Source of the DNA: JALOLG01 sp963776935
GTDB lineage: Bacteria > Actinomycetota > Acidimicrobiia > Acidimicrobiales > Ilumatobacteraceae
DNA length: 64,000 bases
Assembly: GCA_963776935.1 (NCBI GenBank)
Contig: CAVZOP010000014.1
Location: 62,001 to 126,000, forward strand
Direction of reading: 5' to 3'
Under the pieces are notes generated by a model. The model searched no databases, was not told the DNA's origin, and saw only the letters and a list, made by a program, of their open reading frames with translations. Positions 1 through 7,821 of this stretch are shown here, piece after piece (positions within the stretch are counted from its first letter, which is position 1; each line of letters opens with the position of its first letter). Position numbers and translations under genes: made by a program.

Positions 1-497
1 ACGCCCCGAGATCCGACCCCGCCCGGCGTCACCATCACGGGGATGTCGCCGCTGGCCAGCGCCTCGACGGCGTCGAGGATCTTGACGTAGCCGGTGCAGC
101 GGCACAGGTTCCCGCCCAGGTGACGCGATGCCTCCTCGCGAGTGAGCGACGCGCCCTTCTTGTCGATCAGTGACTTGGCACGCATCACGATGCCCGGCGT
201 GCAGAAGCCGCACTGCAGCGCACCGCTGGCGGCGAACGCCGAGGCGTAGCGGTCACGCTCGACGGGGTCGAGACCCTCCAACGTCGTGATCGACGCCCCC
301 TCGGCCTTGTCCATCGGGATCTGGCACGCCACGCGCGCCTTGCCGTCGAGTAGCACCGTGCAACACCCGCACTGGCCGGTCGGCGAGCAACCGTCCTTCG
401 GCGACGTGATCCCCAGCTCGTCACGGAGCGCGCTCAACAGGTGCGGGTGGTCGTCGCGTGCCTTGGCAGGTGAACCGTTGAGGACGAACTCAGCCAT
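1..497 (-). CDS. (2Fe-2S)-binding subunit of a xanthine dehydrogenase/CO dehydrogenase-type enzyme (CoxS-like), partial at left edge
   Basis: Small iron-sulfur subunit of a molybdenum hydroxylase, which passes electrons from the Mo subunit to FAD. About 165 residues are visible and the frame stays open to the window edge, so the C-terminus is missing. The plant-type ferredoxin cluster is seen as C37, C43 and C46 in CSPTGQCGCCTVLLDG plus C58. The second, helical cluster is seen in QCGFCTPG and NLCRCTGY. The ATG at 497 overlaps the stop of the LLM gene by 8 bases, so it is the last visible gene of the operon starting at 4747. The Mo and FAD partners are not adjacent here; the only Mo subunit in the window is at 26437. 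Family call is firm, substrate unknown. Confidence 0.9.
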   Translation of the reverse strand, partial: MAEFVLNGSPAKARDDHPHLLSALRDELGITSPKDGCSPTGQCGCCTVLLDGKARVACQIPMDKAEGASITTLEGLDPVERDRYASAFAASGALQCGFCTPGIVMRAKSLIDKKGASLTREEASRHLGGNLCRCTGYVKILDAVEALASGDIPVMVTPGGVGSRG

Positions 498-1533
498 CGG
501 ACACATCCTTGTCGTCACCGGTTGCGGAGGCACGCGGGAATTGCCAGCCGGCGAACGCATCGATCATCGCGTGCACATCGCCGAGCGGATAGAGGATCGG
601 GCACGTGCAGCCGTTGCGCATGTAGGTGGCCACCGCGTCGCGCGCCTCGTCAGGGGTGCCGGACGCGGTGAGCATCTGCACGATCTCGTCGGGCACCAAC
701 TTGGCCGCGGCCTCGACCTGCTCGTGGGTGGCCGGCCACGTCAGTACCTTGCCGACCTCGTCGAGCAGCTCCTGGGGCACCCCCGACGCCTTCATGATGT
801 GCGGCTGCTGGCCGAGGTACTGGGTCACCATGTTGCGCGCCATGTCGAGCGCCGTCGCCCGATCGTCGTGCACCGAGCACACCACGAGCTGCGGCCGATC
901 GATGTCGTCGACGGTGCGTCCGACGCGCTCGGCGCCGACCGCGAGGGCGTCGAGGGCGCGGGCGTTGTAGTCGGGCGAGACGAGGTAGTTGAGCACCACG
1001 CCGTCGGCGATCTCGCCGGTGAGCTCCATCATCTTCATGCCGGTCGCCCCGATGTAGATCGGCACGTCCTTCGGCCGTCGTTCCTGGTAGACGTAGTCGA
1101 GCTCGATGCCGTCGACGTGCACGTACTCGCCGTGGAACGTGACGTTCTCGTTGGCGAGCAACTGGCGCACCACTGTCACGACCTCGCGCATCACGGTGAG
1201 CGGCTTGGCGCGATCGATGCCGACCTTGGCCGCCAGCGGATCCCACCAGGCGCCGAGCCCGCACAGGATCCGACCGGGCGCGAGGTCGTCGAGCGTCGAG
1301 AACATCGACGCCAGACGCGCCGGGTTGCGCGACCACACGTCGATGACCCCTGAGCCGATCTTGATCCGTTCCGTCGAGGCGGCGAATGCCGCCATCGGCA
1401 CGCTCGCCTCGCGCACGAGTCGCGAATCGGCCTGCCACACCGCCTCGAATCCGCGCTCCTCGGCGTACTGCGCGAACGCGATCGCCTCGGTGATGGTGTG
1501 GGCGTCCTGGAGGTAGAGCGCGAGCCGGGTCAT
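490..1533 (-). CDS. LLM class flavin/F420-dependent oxidoreductase
   Basis: 347-residue TIM-barrel oxidoreductase of the luciferase-like family, using FMN or coenzyme F420. The N-terminus MTRLALYLQDAHTITEAIAF and the middle segment GRILCGLGAWWDPLAAKVGI are typical of F420-dependent glucose-6-phosphate dehydrogenase/mer relatives. The ATG at 1533 shares one base with the TGA of the amidohydrolase gene (TGATG), so translation is coupled. Its place between carbamoyl/amide hydrolases and a Mo-hydroxylase subunit suggests oxidation or reduction of a nitrogen heterocycle or its breakdown product; this is inference. The exact substrate and cofactor cannot be read from the sequence. Confidence 0.88.
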   Translation of the reverse strand: MTRLALYLQDAHTITEAIAFAQYAEERGFEAVWQADSRLVREASVPMAAFAASTERIKIGSGVIDVWSRNPARLASMFSTLDDLAPGRILCGLGAWWDPLAAKVGIDRAKPLTVMREVVTVVRQLLANENVTFHGEYVHVDGIELDYVYQERRPKDVPIYIGATGMKMMELTGEIADGVVLNYLVSPDYNARALDALAVGAERVGRTVDDIDRPQLVVCSVHDDRATALDMARNMVTQYLGQQPHIMKASGVPQELLDEVGKVLTWPATHEQVEAAAKLVPDEIVQMLTASGTPDEARDAVATYMRNGCTCPILYPLGDVHAMIDAFAGWQFPRASATGDDKDVSDG

Positions 1534-2574
1534 CACGACTCCAGCCGCGCGAACAGCCGCTGCGCGGCCTCGGCCGCCTTGGCTCGGATCTCGGCCGCAT
1601 CCACTCGCGTCGGCGCACCATCGGTGTAGACGACGCTGTCGTCGACACGGACCTCGTATGGACCAACTCCAGGTGTGAACGCGAGTCGCCACGGGTCGAT
1701 CGGCGCGTAGTCCCACAGCACCCGATCGCAGAGCGCTTCGGGGAACAGCGCGTGGTTGGTCGCCAGCCATGACCACGCTGTTTCGGGCGAGGCTTCGACA
1801 TCGTGCTCGCGATGGCGGACGTAGGCCAGGCGGAACTCGTCGAGCATGTCGGCACCGATGCCGTCGGTGCCGAGGGCGACCGGATTCGCGAAGCGCGCCG
1901 GGACGCGCGTACCCCACGGCGTTGTTCATGTTCGAGCGCGGGTTGTGAACGATCGTGCCCGCCAGTCCGTGATCGTCGGCGAGGTGCACGCCGTGCACGA
2001 CGAGCCAGTCCTCGCGGCTCAGGTCGCGGAGGCGGTCGGCCGCGTCGCCGTCGTCGGGCCCCTCGGCGACGTGGATGTGCACTCCGACGCCGTGCTTGGT
2101 GGCGAGCTCGGCGGCGGCCGCCAACGTGTCGTCGGTGCACGTGAACGCGGCATGGACACCAACCATCCCCCGCCCGCCGGCGGCGAGGTAGCGGTCGTTC
2201 TCGTCGAGGCCGCGCCGGGCGCCGTCGGGCCCATGGCGGTCGGTGACGCCGTACGCCGTGCTCACCCGCACGCCGACTTCAGCGCACGCGTCGGCGATGA
2301 CCGACAGCGAGCCTTCGATCGCGTTCGGCGACTCGTGATGGTCGACGATCGCCGTGCAGCCGCGTTCGAGCGCCTCGAGCGCGCCGAGCTTGGCCGACCA
2401 CTCGATCAAGTCGAGGTCGAGGGCGCGGTCGAGCCGCCACCAGACGAGCTCGAGGATCTCGCGGAACCCGGTCGGCACGCGAGGCGGTGCCGGCATGCCG
2501 CGCGCCAGCGCCGAGTAGAGGTGGTGGTGGGCGCAGACCATGCCGGCGGTCTCGTTGGGCGCGAGCGCGATCAT
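1533..2574 (-). pseudogene. SsnA/TRZ-ATZ-like metal-dependent amidohydrolase, frameshifted near 1900-1902
   Basis: Homologous to SsnA-type chlorohydrolase/deaminases. The first frame (from ATG 2574) has the metal motif CAHHHLYSALARGMPAPP, then VHIHVAEG and VVHGVHLADD, and runs to NMNNAVGYARP. The expected continuation ARFANPVALGTDGIGADM, with the metal-binding Asp, lies in the next frame and runs to the stop at 1533. Dropping one C from the CCC run at 1900-1902 (minus strand) restores a continuous family-like protein of about 346 residues. The protein also starts just before the first metal motif, so the N-terminal beta domain (about 60 residues) is missing relative to SsnA. Start and stop overlap both neighbours. 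Either a decaying gene or a sequencing indel. Confidence 0.8.
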
Positions 2575-3500
2575 GGGGGTGCCATGGCTCCCTTGCGCTC
2601 GACGATCAGGCCGTACGCCTCAGGACGCCGGTAGCGGGCGAAATCGAACAGCGTCTCTTTGTAATTGGCGCACCAGTCGAGGTCGCAGTTCGCCACGATC
2701 AGCTCGTCGCCGGTGGTCACCGCCTGGGCCACGATCTGTCCGGAGGGAGCGATGATCGCCGACTGGGCCAACGACTCGACGCCCTCCTCGGTGCCGCCCT
2801 TGGCCACGCCGACGACCCACGTACCGTTCTGGTAGGCGCCGGCCTGCATCACGAGATGGTTGTGGAAGCCCTGCAACGCGTTCTGGCCGGGATCGGGCGC
2901 GTAGTGGATCGGCGTGTTGTATCCGATCATGATCAGCTCGACGCCCTGCAGCCCCATCACGCGGTACGTCTCGGGCCACCGGCGGTCGTTGCACAGCGCC
3001 ATCCCCATCACACCGTTGAACGCCCGCCACACACCGAAGCCGTCGGGCGACTCCTCGAAGTAGCGCCGCTCGAGGTGCTGGAACGGTCGCCACGGCTCGT
3101 GGTCCTCGTGGCCCGGAATGTGCACCTTGCGGTAGTGGGCCATCATCGACCCGTCGCGCTCGACGAGCACGTAGGTGTTGTAGCGGTGACCGTCCGACGT
3201 CAGCTCGGCGTAGCCGAGGCAGAACCCGATTCCCAACCGGGCGGCCTCGTCGAACAGCGGCTTGGTGTGGGGGCCCGGCATCTCGGTCTCGTAGAACGAG
3301 TCGAGCTCCTCACGGTCGTCGTCGAGATACCAGCGCGGGAAGAACGTCGTGAGCGCCAGCTCGGGATAGACGACGAGCTCGCACCCGTCGTCGGCCGCCC
3401 GATGGAGCAACGCCAACAGCCGCTCGACGACCTCGTCGCGCGTGTCGGCACGACCGATCGGGCCGAGCTGGGCAGCGCCCACGCGCAGCACGCGGGTCAC
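2571..3500 (-). CDS. N-carbamoyl-D-amino-acid hydrolase (nitrilase superfamily)
   Basis: 309 residues, close to the usual 304 of D-carbamoylases. The nitrilase catalytic triad is visible: E47 in VVYPELALTTFFPRW, K125 in YRKVHIPGHEDHEPW and C170 in ALCNDRRWPETYRVMGLQG, the last being the D-carbamoylase signature. The enzyme hydrolyses N-carbamoyl amino acids (from hydantoins or ureido compounds) to amino acid, CO2 and ammonia in the cytoplasm. The GTG start at 3500 is chosen because it overlaps the upstream TGA as GTGA. The stop overlaps the next ATG. It lies directly after an L-carbamoylase-like gene, so both stereo-series may be handled by one operon. Confidence 0.92.
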   Translation of the reverse strand: MTRVLRVGAAQLGPIGRADTRDEVVERLLALLHRAADDGCELVVYPELALTTFFPRWYLDDDREELDSFYETEMPGPHTKPLFDEAARLGIGFCLGYAELTSDGHRYNTYVLVERDGSMMAHYRKVHIPGHEDHEPWRPFQHLERRYFEESPDGFGVWRAFNGVMGMALCNDRRWPETYRVMGLQGVELIMIGYNTPIHYAPDPGQNALQGFHNHLVMQAGAYQNGTWVVGVAKGGTEEGVESLAQSAIIAPSGQIVAQAVTTGDELIVANCDLDWCANYKETLFDFARYRRPEAYGLIVERKGAMAPP

Positions 3501-4747
3501 GCGAACTCCTGATCGGTCAGCTCGAGCATCACCTGCAGCAACACGTTCGCCCCGGCCTCGAGATCGGCGGCGTCGGTGTGCTCCGCCGGGTTGTGACTGA
3601 GCCCTTTGACGCTCGGAACGAACACCATGCCGGTCGGGCACACCCGCGCCAGCATCTGCGCGTCGTGACCGGCGCCGGACGGCATCCGTTTCGTCGCGTG
3701 TCCGTGGTCGAGCGCCGTCTTCTCGACGAGCGACACGACGCGGTCGTCGAAGTCGACCGGCTCGAATCGTGCGATCCGGCGCGCCTCGACCGTGACTCCC
3801 TCGGCTGCCGCGACCTCGTCGACGAATGCTGCCAGCCGTCGCTCGGCTTCCTCCAACAGCGCCTCGTCGGTGTTGCGCAGATCGACGGTCAGCGTGGCCG
3901 ACCCGGCGACGACGTTGATGAGATCGGGCCGGAGATCGAGCTTGCCGACGGTGCCGACCTGCCCGTGACCGAGCTCGCCCGCCAGCTCGCGGACGAACGT
4001 GACGATGCGGGCCGCGACGTACCCGGCGTCGTGGCGCATCGAGATGGGCGTCGTGCCGGCATGGTTCGACTGGCCGGTGATCGTGAGCTCGGTCCACGAG
4101 ATCCCCTGGACACCCGTCACGGCTCCGATGAGGTACCGCTCGGCCTCGAGCACCGGTCCCTGCTCGATGTGGAGCTCGACGAACGCGTGTGGTGCCGGGC
4201 CGGGGCACGGGCTCGGGCCGAGGTAGCCGATGCGTGCCAACTCCTCGCCGACGATCGCACCGTCGATCCCGCGGATGTCGTGGGCCTCTTCGAGCGGGAG
4301 TCCCCCGACGTACACGAGGCTGCCCATCATGTCGGGCGCGAAGCGAGCGCCCTCTTCGTCGGTGAAGAACCCGACGGCGAGTGGGCGGGCGAGCTCGAGA
4401 CCGGCGGTCTGGACCGTCTCGATCACCTCCAAGCCGGCGAGCACGCCGAGGTTGCCGTCGTAGCGGCCACCCGTGGCCACGGTGTCGATGTGCGAGCCGG
4501 TCATCACCGGCGCCCGATCGGTCGGGTGCGGCATCCGCCCGACCACGTTGCCGATCGCATCGATCGTGATCTCGAGCCCCAGATCGCGCATCCAGGTGAC
4601 CACGAGATCGCGCCCTGCCCGGTCGTCGTCGGTCAGCGCCAGCCGGCAACACCCCTGCGTATCGGGGATCGCACCGATGCGCGCCAGCTCGTCGAGACGG
4701 TCGATCAGGCGCCCACCGTCGACGCGCAGCGACGACCGATCCGACAT
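3497..4747 (-). CDS. M20-family Zn hydrolase: N-carbamoyl-L-amino-acid hydrolase / allantoate amidohydrolase
   Basis: 416 residues, the normal length for AmaB/HyuC/AllC enzymes, which remove the carbamoyl group from ureido compounds. Metal ligands are visible: H86 and D88 in MTGSHIDTVATGG, D97 in GGRYDGNLGVLAGLE and the E131-E132 pair in FFTDEEGARFAPDM. The substrate-binding dimer-domain motif is seen as ITGQSNHAGTTPISMRHDAG. It is the first gene of the five-gene operon; its ATG lies about where a strong promoter (4754-4781) would start transcription, so the mRNA is probably leaderless. Family certain; the choice between L-carbamoyl amino acid, beta-ureidopropionate and allantoate is open. 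Confidence 0.92.
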   Translation of the reverse strand: MSDRSSLRVDGGRLIDRLDELARIGAIPDTQGCCRLALTDDDRAGRDLVVTWMRDLGLEITIDAIGNVVGRMPHPTDRAPVMTGSHIDTVATGGRYDGNLGVLAGLEVIETVQTAGLELARPLAVGFFTDEEGARFAPDMMGSLVYVGGLPLEEAHDIRGIDGAIVGEELARIGYLGPSPCPGPAPHAFVELHIEQGPVLEAERYLIGAVTGVQGISWTELTITGQSNHAGTTPISMRHDAGYVAARIVTFVRELAGELGHGQVGTVGKLDLRPDLINVVAGSATLTVDLRNTDEALLEEAERRLAAFVDEVAAAEGVTVEARRIARFEPVDFDDRVVSLVEKTALDHGHATKRMPSGAGHDAQMLARVCPTGMVFVPSVKGLSHNPAEHTDAADLEAGANVLLQVMLELTDQEFA

Positions 4748-4753
4748 GAACCC

Positions 4754-4781
4754 ACGGTACCAACGTTGTACAAACTGTCAA
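4754..4781 (-). promoter_or_regulatory. Promoter of the carbamoylase operon with embedded palindrome
   Basis: On the minus strand there is TTGACA (4781-4776), a 16-base spacer and TACCGT (4759-4754). The start codon at 4747 sits 7 bases beyond, so transcription would begin at or next to the ATG (leaderless). The spacer holds the palindrome CAACGTTG (4761-4768), flanked by TAC/GTA-like arms, a possible repressor site. Confidence 0.5.
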
Positions 4782-4877
4782 ACGAGCTGCCCAAGCGGAT
4801 CGTCCAGCTCCGTTCTGAGCTGCTGTCCCTTGCGAGTGCCGAAAATTGCCGCAGCCCAGAAGGCCGGGGGGACCTGC

Positions 4878-6026
4878 TCAGAGGACCGCAGGTCGACTCT
4901 CGCGGGCGAGGACGCGCAGGCGGCTCATGAACTCGTCGCGCTCGATGTAGCAGCTCTGGAGGTGTCGTTCACCTCCGCTGCGGAAGCCGGTCCGACCGTG
5001 GAGGACGCGACGGTTGTCGACCATGTAGAGGTCGCCGGCGCCGAGACGAACCGTCACCCGGTAGCGATCGCTCTCGCGCATCCGACCGAAGGTCGTGTAC
5101 GCCTCGTAGTACGCCTCCATCTGGTCGCCCGGCAACAGGAACGGCTGAGCCGAGTGGTTCGAGTACCGGACCGCGCGCACCTCGCCCGCGGTGTCGAGCT
5201 CGATCACCGTGGCGTCGTGCTCGTGCTCGTTGTCGTCGTCGCGGAAGTGGAAGTGCACAGGGACCGTGGTCAGCAGCTCGAACAGGTCGGGGCGTTCCGC
5301 TCGCAGGTCGGCTGCGACCTTGAAGCCGTCGACGAGTGTGGTCTCGCCACCCTCGGCGTCGGCGAGCAGGAAGTGCTGCAACTGGATGGTCGGCGCCGGG
5401 TCCCGGTACGCCTCGTCGGTGTGGGTGACGAGCGGGAGGTTGGTATAGGCGACGGAGTTCGCGGCGGCCACCGCCCGAACGTCGAACACCGTGCCCCACC
5501 CAGTCGTGCGCACCTCGCCGAAGTGCCCGGCGACATAGGCGACCGAGCCCGGCACGGTGAGCACGTCGTACAGGATCGCGACACCGCGGTCTCGGAACCC
5601 GGTCATCCACGCCAGCTTCGCGGCGTCATCGGCGAGCACGGACGCCATGTCGGCCATCGGCAGGTCGTTCACGTCCGAGGCCTCCCACAGCAGCGGCCGC
5701 AGGCGTTCCCGACGTACGCCGTTGGAGTAGTCGTGACGTTGGAGCCAGTCGAGCGGGTACACACTCACGTGCTCGACCTTGGCGTCGTCGACACCGATGC
5801 GCGCCCACCGGACGAGCAGGTCGCCGGCCGGGCTGATCTCGACAGCCGCCGGCGTCGCCTCGGCGATCTCCGACGTCTCGACCACACGATGTCCGGTCGT
5901 GGCATGACGGCAGTGTGGGCAGTTGTCCCGCAGCCAGACGTGGTGGAACACGCTCGTCGTGCCGTCGTCCCAGACGAGGCGAACCGCGCCATTGACGGAT
6001 TCGGCGGTGCGCAGTCGGGGGGACAT
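4878..6026 (-). CDS. Gamma-butyrobetaine hydroxylase-like 2-oxoglutarate/Fe(II) dioxygenase
   Basis: 382 residues with the two-domain architecture of gamma-butyrobetaine and trimethyllysine hydroxylases. The N-terminal DUF971-type zinc segment is seen as WLRDNCPHCRHATTGHR (C36, C39). The TauD/TfdA double-stranded beta-helix carries the iron triad H202-x-D204 in LVTHTDEAYRDP and H343 in RRVLHGRTGF. It oxidises a substrate, probably a quaternary or carboxylated amine, with O2 and 2-oxoglutarate. The stop is 10 bases downstream of the class II aldolase stop-start junction on the same strand, so the two genes form a transcription unit. Substrate is inferred from family only. Confidence 0.88.
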   Translation of the reverse strand: MSPRLRTAESVNGAVRLVWDDGTTSVFHHVWLRDNCPHCRHATTGHRVVETSEIAEATPAAVEISPAGDLLVRWARIGVDDAKVEHVSVYPLDWLQRHDYSNGVRRERLRPLLWEASDVNDLPMADMASVLADDAAKLAWMTGFRDRGVAILYDVLTVPGSVAYVAGHFGEVRTTGWGTVFDVRAVAAANSVAYTNLPLVTHTDEAYRDPAPTIQLQHFLLADAEGGETTLVDGFKVAADLRAERPDLFELLTTVPVHFHFRDDDNEHEHDATVIELDTAGEVRAVRYSNHSAQPFLLPGDQMEAYYEAYTTFGRMRESDRYRVTVRLGAGDLYMVDNRRVLHGRTGFRSGGERHLQSCYIERDEFMSRLRVLARESRPAVL

Positions 6027-6036
6027 CGTGCAGCGG

Positions 6037-6795
6037 CTAGTCGCGGTAGTCGGGCGACTCGTCGTCGAGGATCTCCTTCAGCGCGGCGAAGTGCAGCGCT
6101 GCGGCGTCCGGGTATTCGAGCCACTGCCGGCACGTCACCGCCGCGATCTCGTCGGGGATCAGATCGAGCTGGCGGCCGGTCGACAGCGCCAGCACCTGCA
6201 ACCGCGCCGCCCGCTCGAGGTGGTACAGCTCGTCGAAGGCATCGGCGACCGTCGGTCCGACGACGATCACCCCGTGGTTGCCGAGGAACAGCACGCTGTG
6301 TTCGGTACCGAGCAGCTTGGCCACCCGCTCGCCCTCGGCGTCGTCGAGCGCCATCCCTCCGAAATGACGATCGTAGGCGATCCGATTGTGGAACCGGCAC
6401 GCCGTCTGGTCGAGCATGAGCAGCTCGAAGTCGCGCAGGCAGGCGAGCGCCGTGGCGTATGGCATGTGGGTGTGCAGCACGCAGCGCGCCTGCGGCACGT
6501 TCCGGTGCAGATGCGAATGGAGGTACCACGCCGTCGGATCGGCGTCACCGTCGGCATGATCGGCATCGAGCAGGAGCAGCTCGCTCGCCCGAACGCGCGA
6601 GAAGTGGCGGCCGCGCGGATTGAGCAGGAACTGCCGGCCGTCGTCGGAGACGGCGACGCTGAAGTGGTTGGCAACGCCCTCGTGGAGATCGAGCCGGGCC
6701 GCCCAACGGAACGCGGCCGCCAGATCACCGCGCAACAGCTCGAGCTGCAACGACGCGACTGGCGACGACTCGTGACCGCCTGCTCCCACATCCAT
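6037..6795 (-). CDS. Class II aldolase/adducin family protein
   Basis: 252 residues with the zinc-dependent aldolase (FucA/AraD) fold. Candidate zinc ligands and active-site elements are visible in order: GVANHFSVAV, WYLHSHLHRNVPQARC, CVLHTHMPYATAL and LFLGNHGVIVVG. Such enzymes cleave or epimerise phosphosugars, but this adducin-like branch often acts in catabolic clusters on other hydroxy-carbonyl compounds. It precedes the dioxygenase at 4878 on the minus strand and is divergent from the EamA transporter. The 75-base gap at 6796-6870 must hold both promoters; no clear -35/-10 pair was recognised there. Confidence 0.85.
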   Translation of the reverse strand: MDVGAGGHESSPVASLQLELLRGDLAAAFRWAARLDLHEGVANHFSVAVSDDGRQFLLNPRGRHFSRVRASELLLLDADHADGDADPTAWYLHSHLHRNVPQARCVLHTHMPYATALACLRDFELLMLDQTACRFHNRIAYDRHFGGMALDDAEGERVAKLLGTEHSVLFLGNHGVIVVGPTVADAFDELYHLERAARLQVLALSTGRQLDLIPDEIAAVTCRQWLEYPDAAALHFAALKEILDDESPDYRD

Positions 6796-6870
6796 CTGCG
6801 AACACCTCCGCCGCCACGGTACCGAACAGACCAGGCCCGCGACAGTAGGAAGCGGTTAGCGTCCCGCCGC

Positions 6871-7821
6871 GTGGCGACCGCCCGTCGGGACGTGCGACGC
6901 GGGATCGCGTGGGCGGCGTTGAGCGCCACCGCCTACTCCGCCTCGGCGGTGCTCGGCAAGCATCTCCTCGACGACTTGCGGGCCAACGAGTTGCTGTTCT
7001 GGCGGTTCTCGATCGCGATCCCCGTGTGCTGGTTCCTACTCGCCGTCAGGGCACGGCATGGCGGTCCGAACCCGTTGGCGGTCGCACGCCGGCCGCTGAT
7101 CGCCGTCGGCTGCCTGTTCTGTTACATGTCGTGGATCGGGTTCGTGGCGCTCGATCACCTCGACACGTCGCTGTACATCGTCCTGGTATACGTGTACCCG
7201 GCCTTCGTCGCCGCCGCCGCACCGCTGTTCGGGCAGCGGATCCCACTCGCGACGTGGCTGGCGATCGGCGTCACGATCGTCGGGATCGCGCTCACCGTGC
7301 CCGACGTCTTCGAAGGGGCCGGTCGGGGCGACGCATTCGGTGTCGTACTGACACTGGTGCAAGCGGTCGCGTTGGCGACGTACACGATCGTCAGCAGTCG
7401 CGTCGTGACGTTTCATGCCGACGGACTGGTGACGATGGGCTGGAGCCTGATCGGGTCGTGGTTCGGCATGGCCGTGCTGTCGGTCGCCATCGGGTTGCAG
7501 CTGCCGAGCGACGGGCGCGTCGTGCTCGAGCTCGTCGGCTTTGCGATCGTGCCGACCATCGTGTCGGGCGCGTGCTTCTACCAAGCCCTGCGGTTCCTCG
7601 CGCCGACGTGTGTGGCGACGATCGCGACGCTCGAACCGGTGCTCACGATCTTGTGGGCGGTGCTCCTCCTCGGCGAGGTGCTACGCCCCATCCAGGTCGC
7701 CGGCGGGGTGCTCGTGCTCGTCGGCGTGATCTGGGCGCAACGCTCGGCAGGTCAGGTGGTCGCCGTGGCGCGCCGGCGTAGCACACGCAAGCGTGAGAAG
7801 ACGTCGTCGTGGTCGATATAG
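6871..7821 (+). CDS. EamA/DMT-family transporter, about 10 membrane helices
   Basis: 316 residues, nearly all hydrophobic helices in two EamA repeats (roughly residues 10-145 and 160-300), the usual drug/metabolite transporter size. The second repeat ends in the typical ATIATLEPVLTILWAVLLLG segment. It probably exports or imports a small metabolite across the cytoplasmic membrane; direction unknown. The GTG at 6871 is chosen because no ATG fits before the first helix, and an AGGA lies about 20 bases upstream. The last 70 bases overlap the 3' end of the convergent dioxygenase gene at 7752. Confidence 0.87.
   Translation: MATARRDVRRGIAWAALSATAYSASAVLGKHLLDDLRANELLFWRFSIAIPVCWFLLAVRARHGGPNPLAVARRPLIAVGCLFCYMSWIGFVALDHLDTSLYIVLVYVYPAFVAAAAPLFGQRIPLATWLAIGVTIVGIALTVPDVFEGAGRGDAFGVVLTLVQAVALATYTIVSSRVVTFHADGLVTMGWSLIGSWFGMAVLSVAIGLQLPSDGRVVLELVGFAIVPTIVSGACFYQALRFLAPTCVATIATLEPVLTILWAVLLLGEVLRPIQVAGGVLVLVGVIWAQRSAGQVVAVARRRSTRKREKTSSWSI

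Noticed and set aside
490..2574. A single 694-residue fusion of amidohydrolase and LLM oxidoreductase
   Set aside because: The linking part (about 1533-1900) is arginine-rich out-of-frame sequence, while another frame there encodes the expected amidohydrolase C-terminus and stop. The fusion is a by-product of the extra C.
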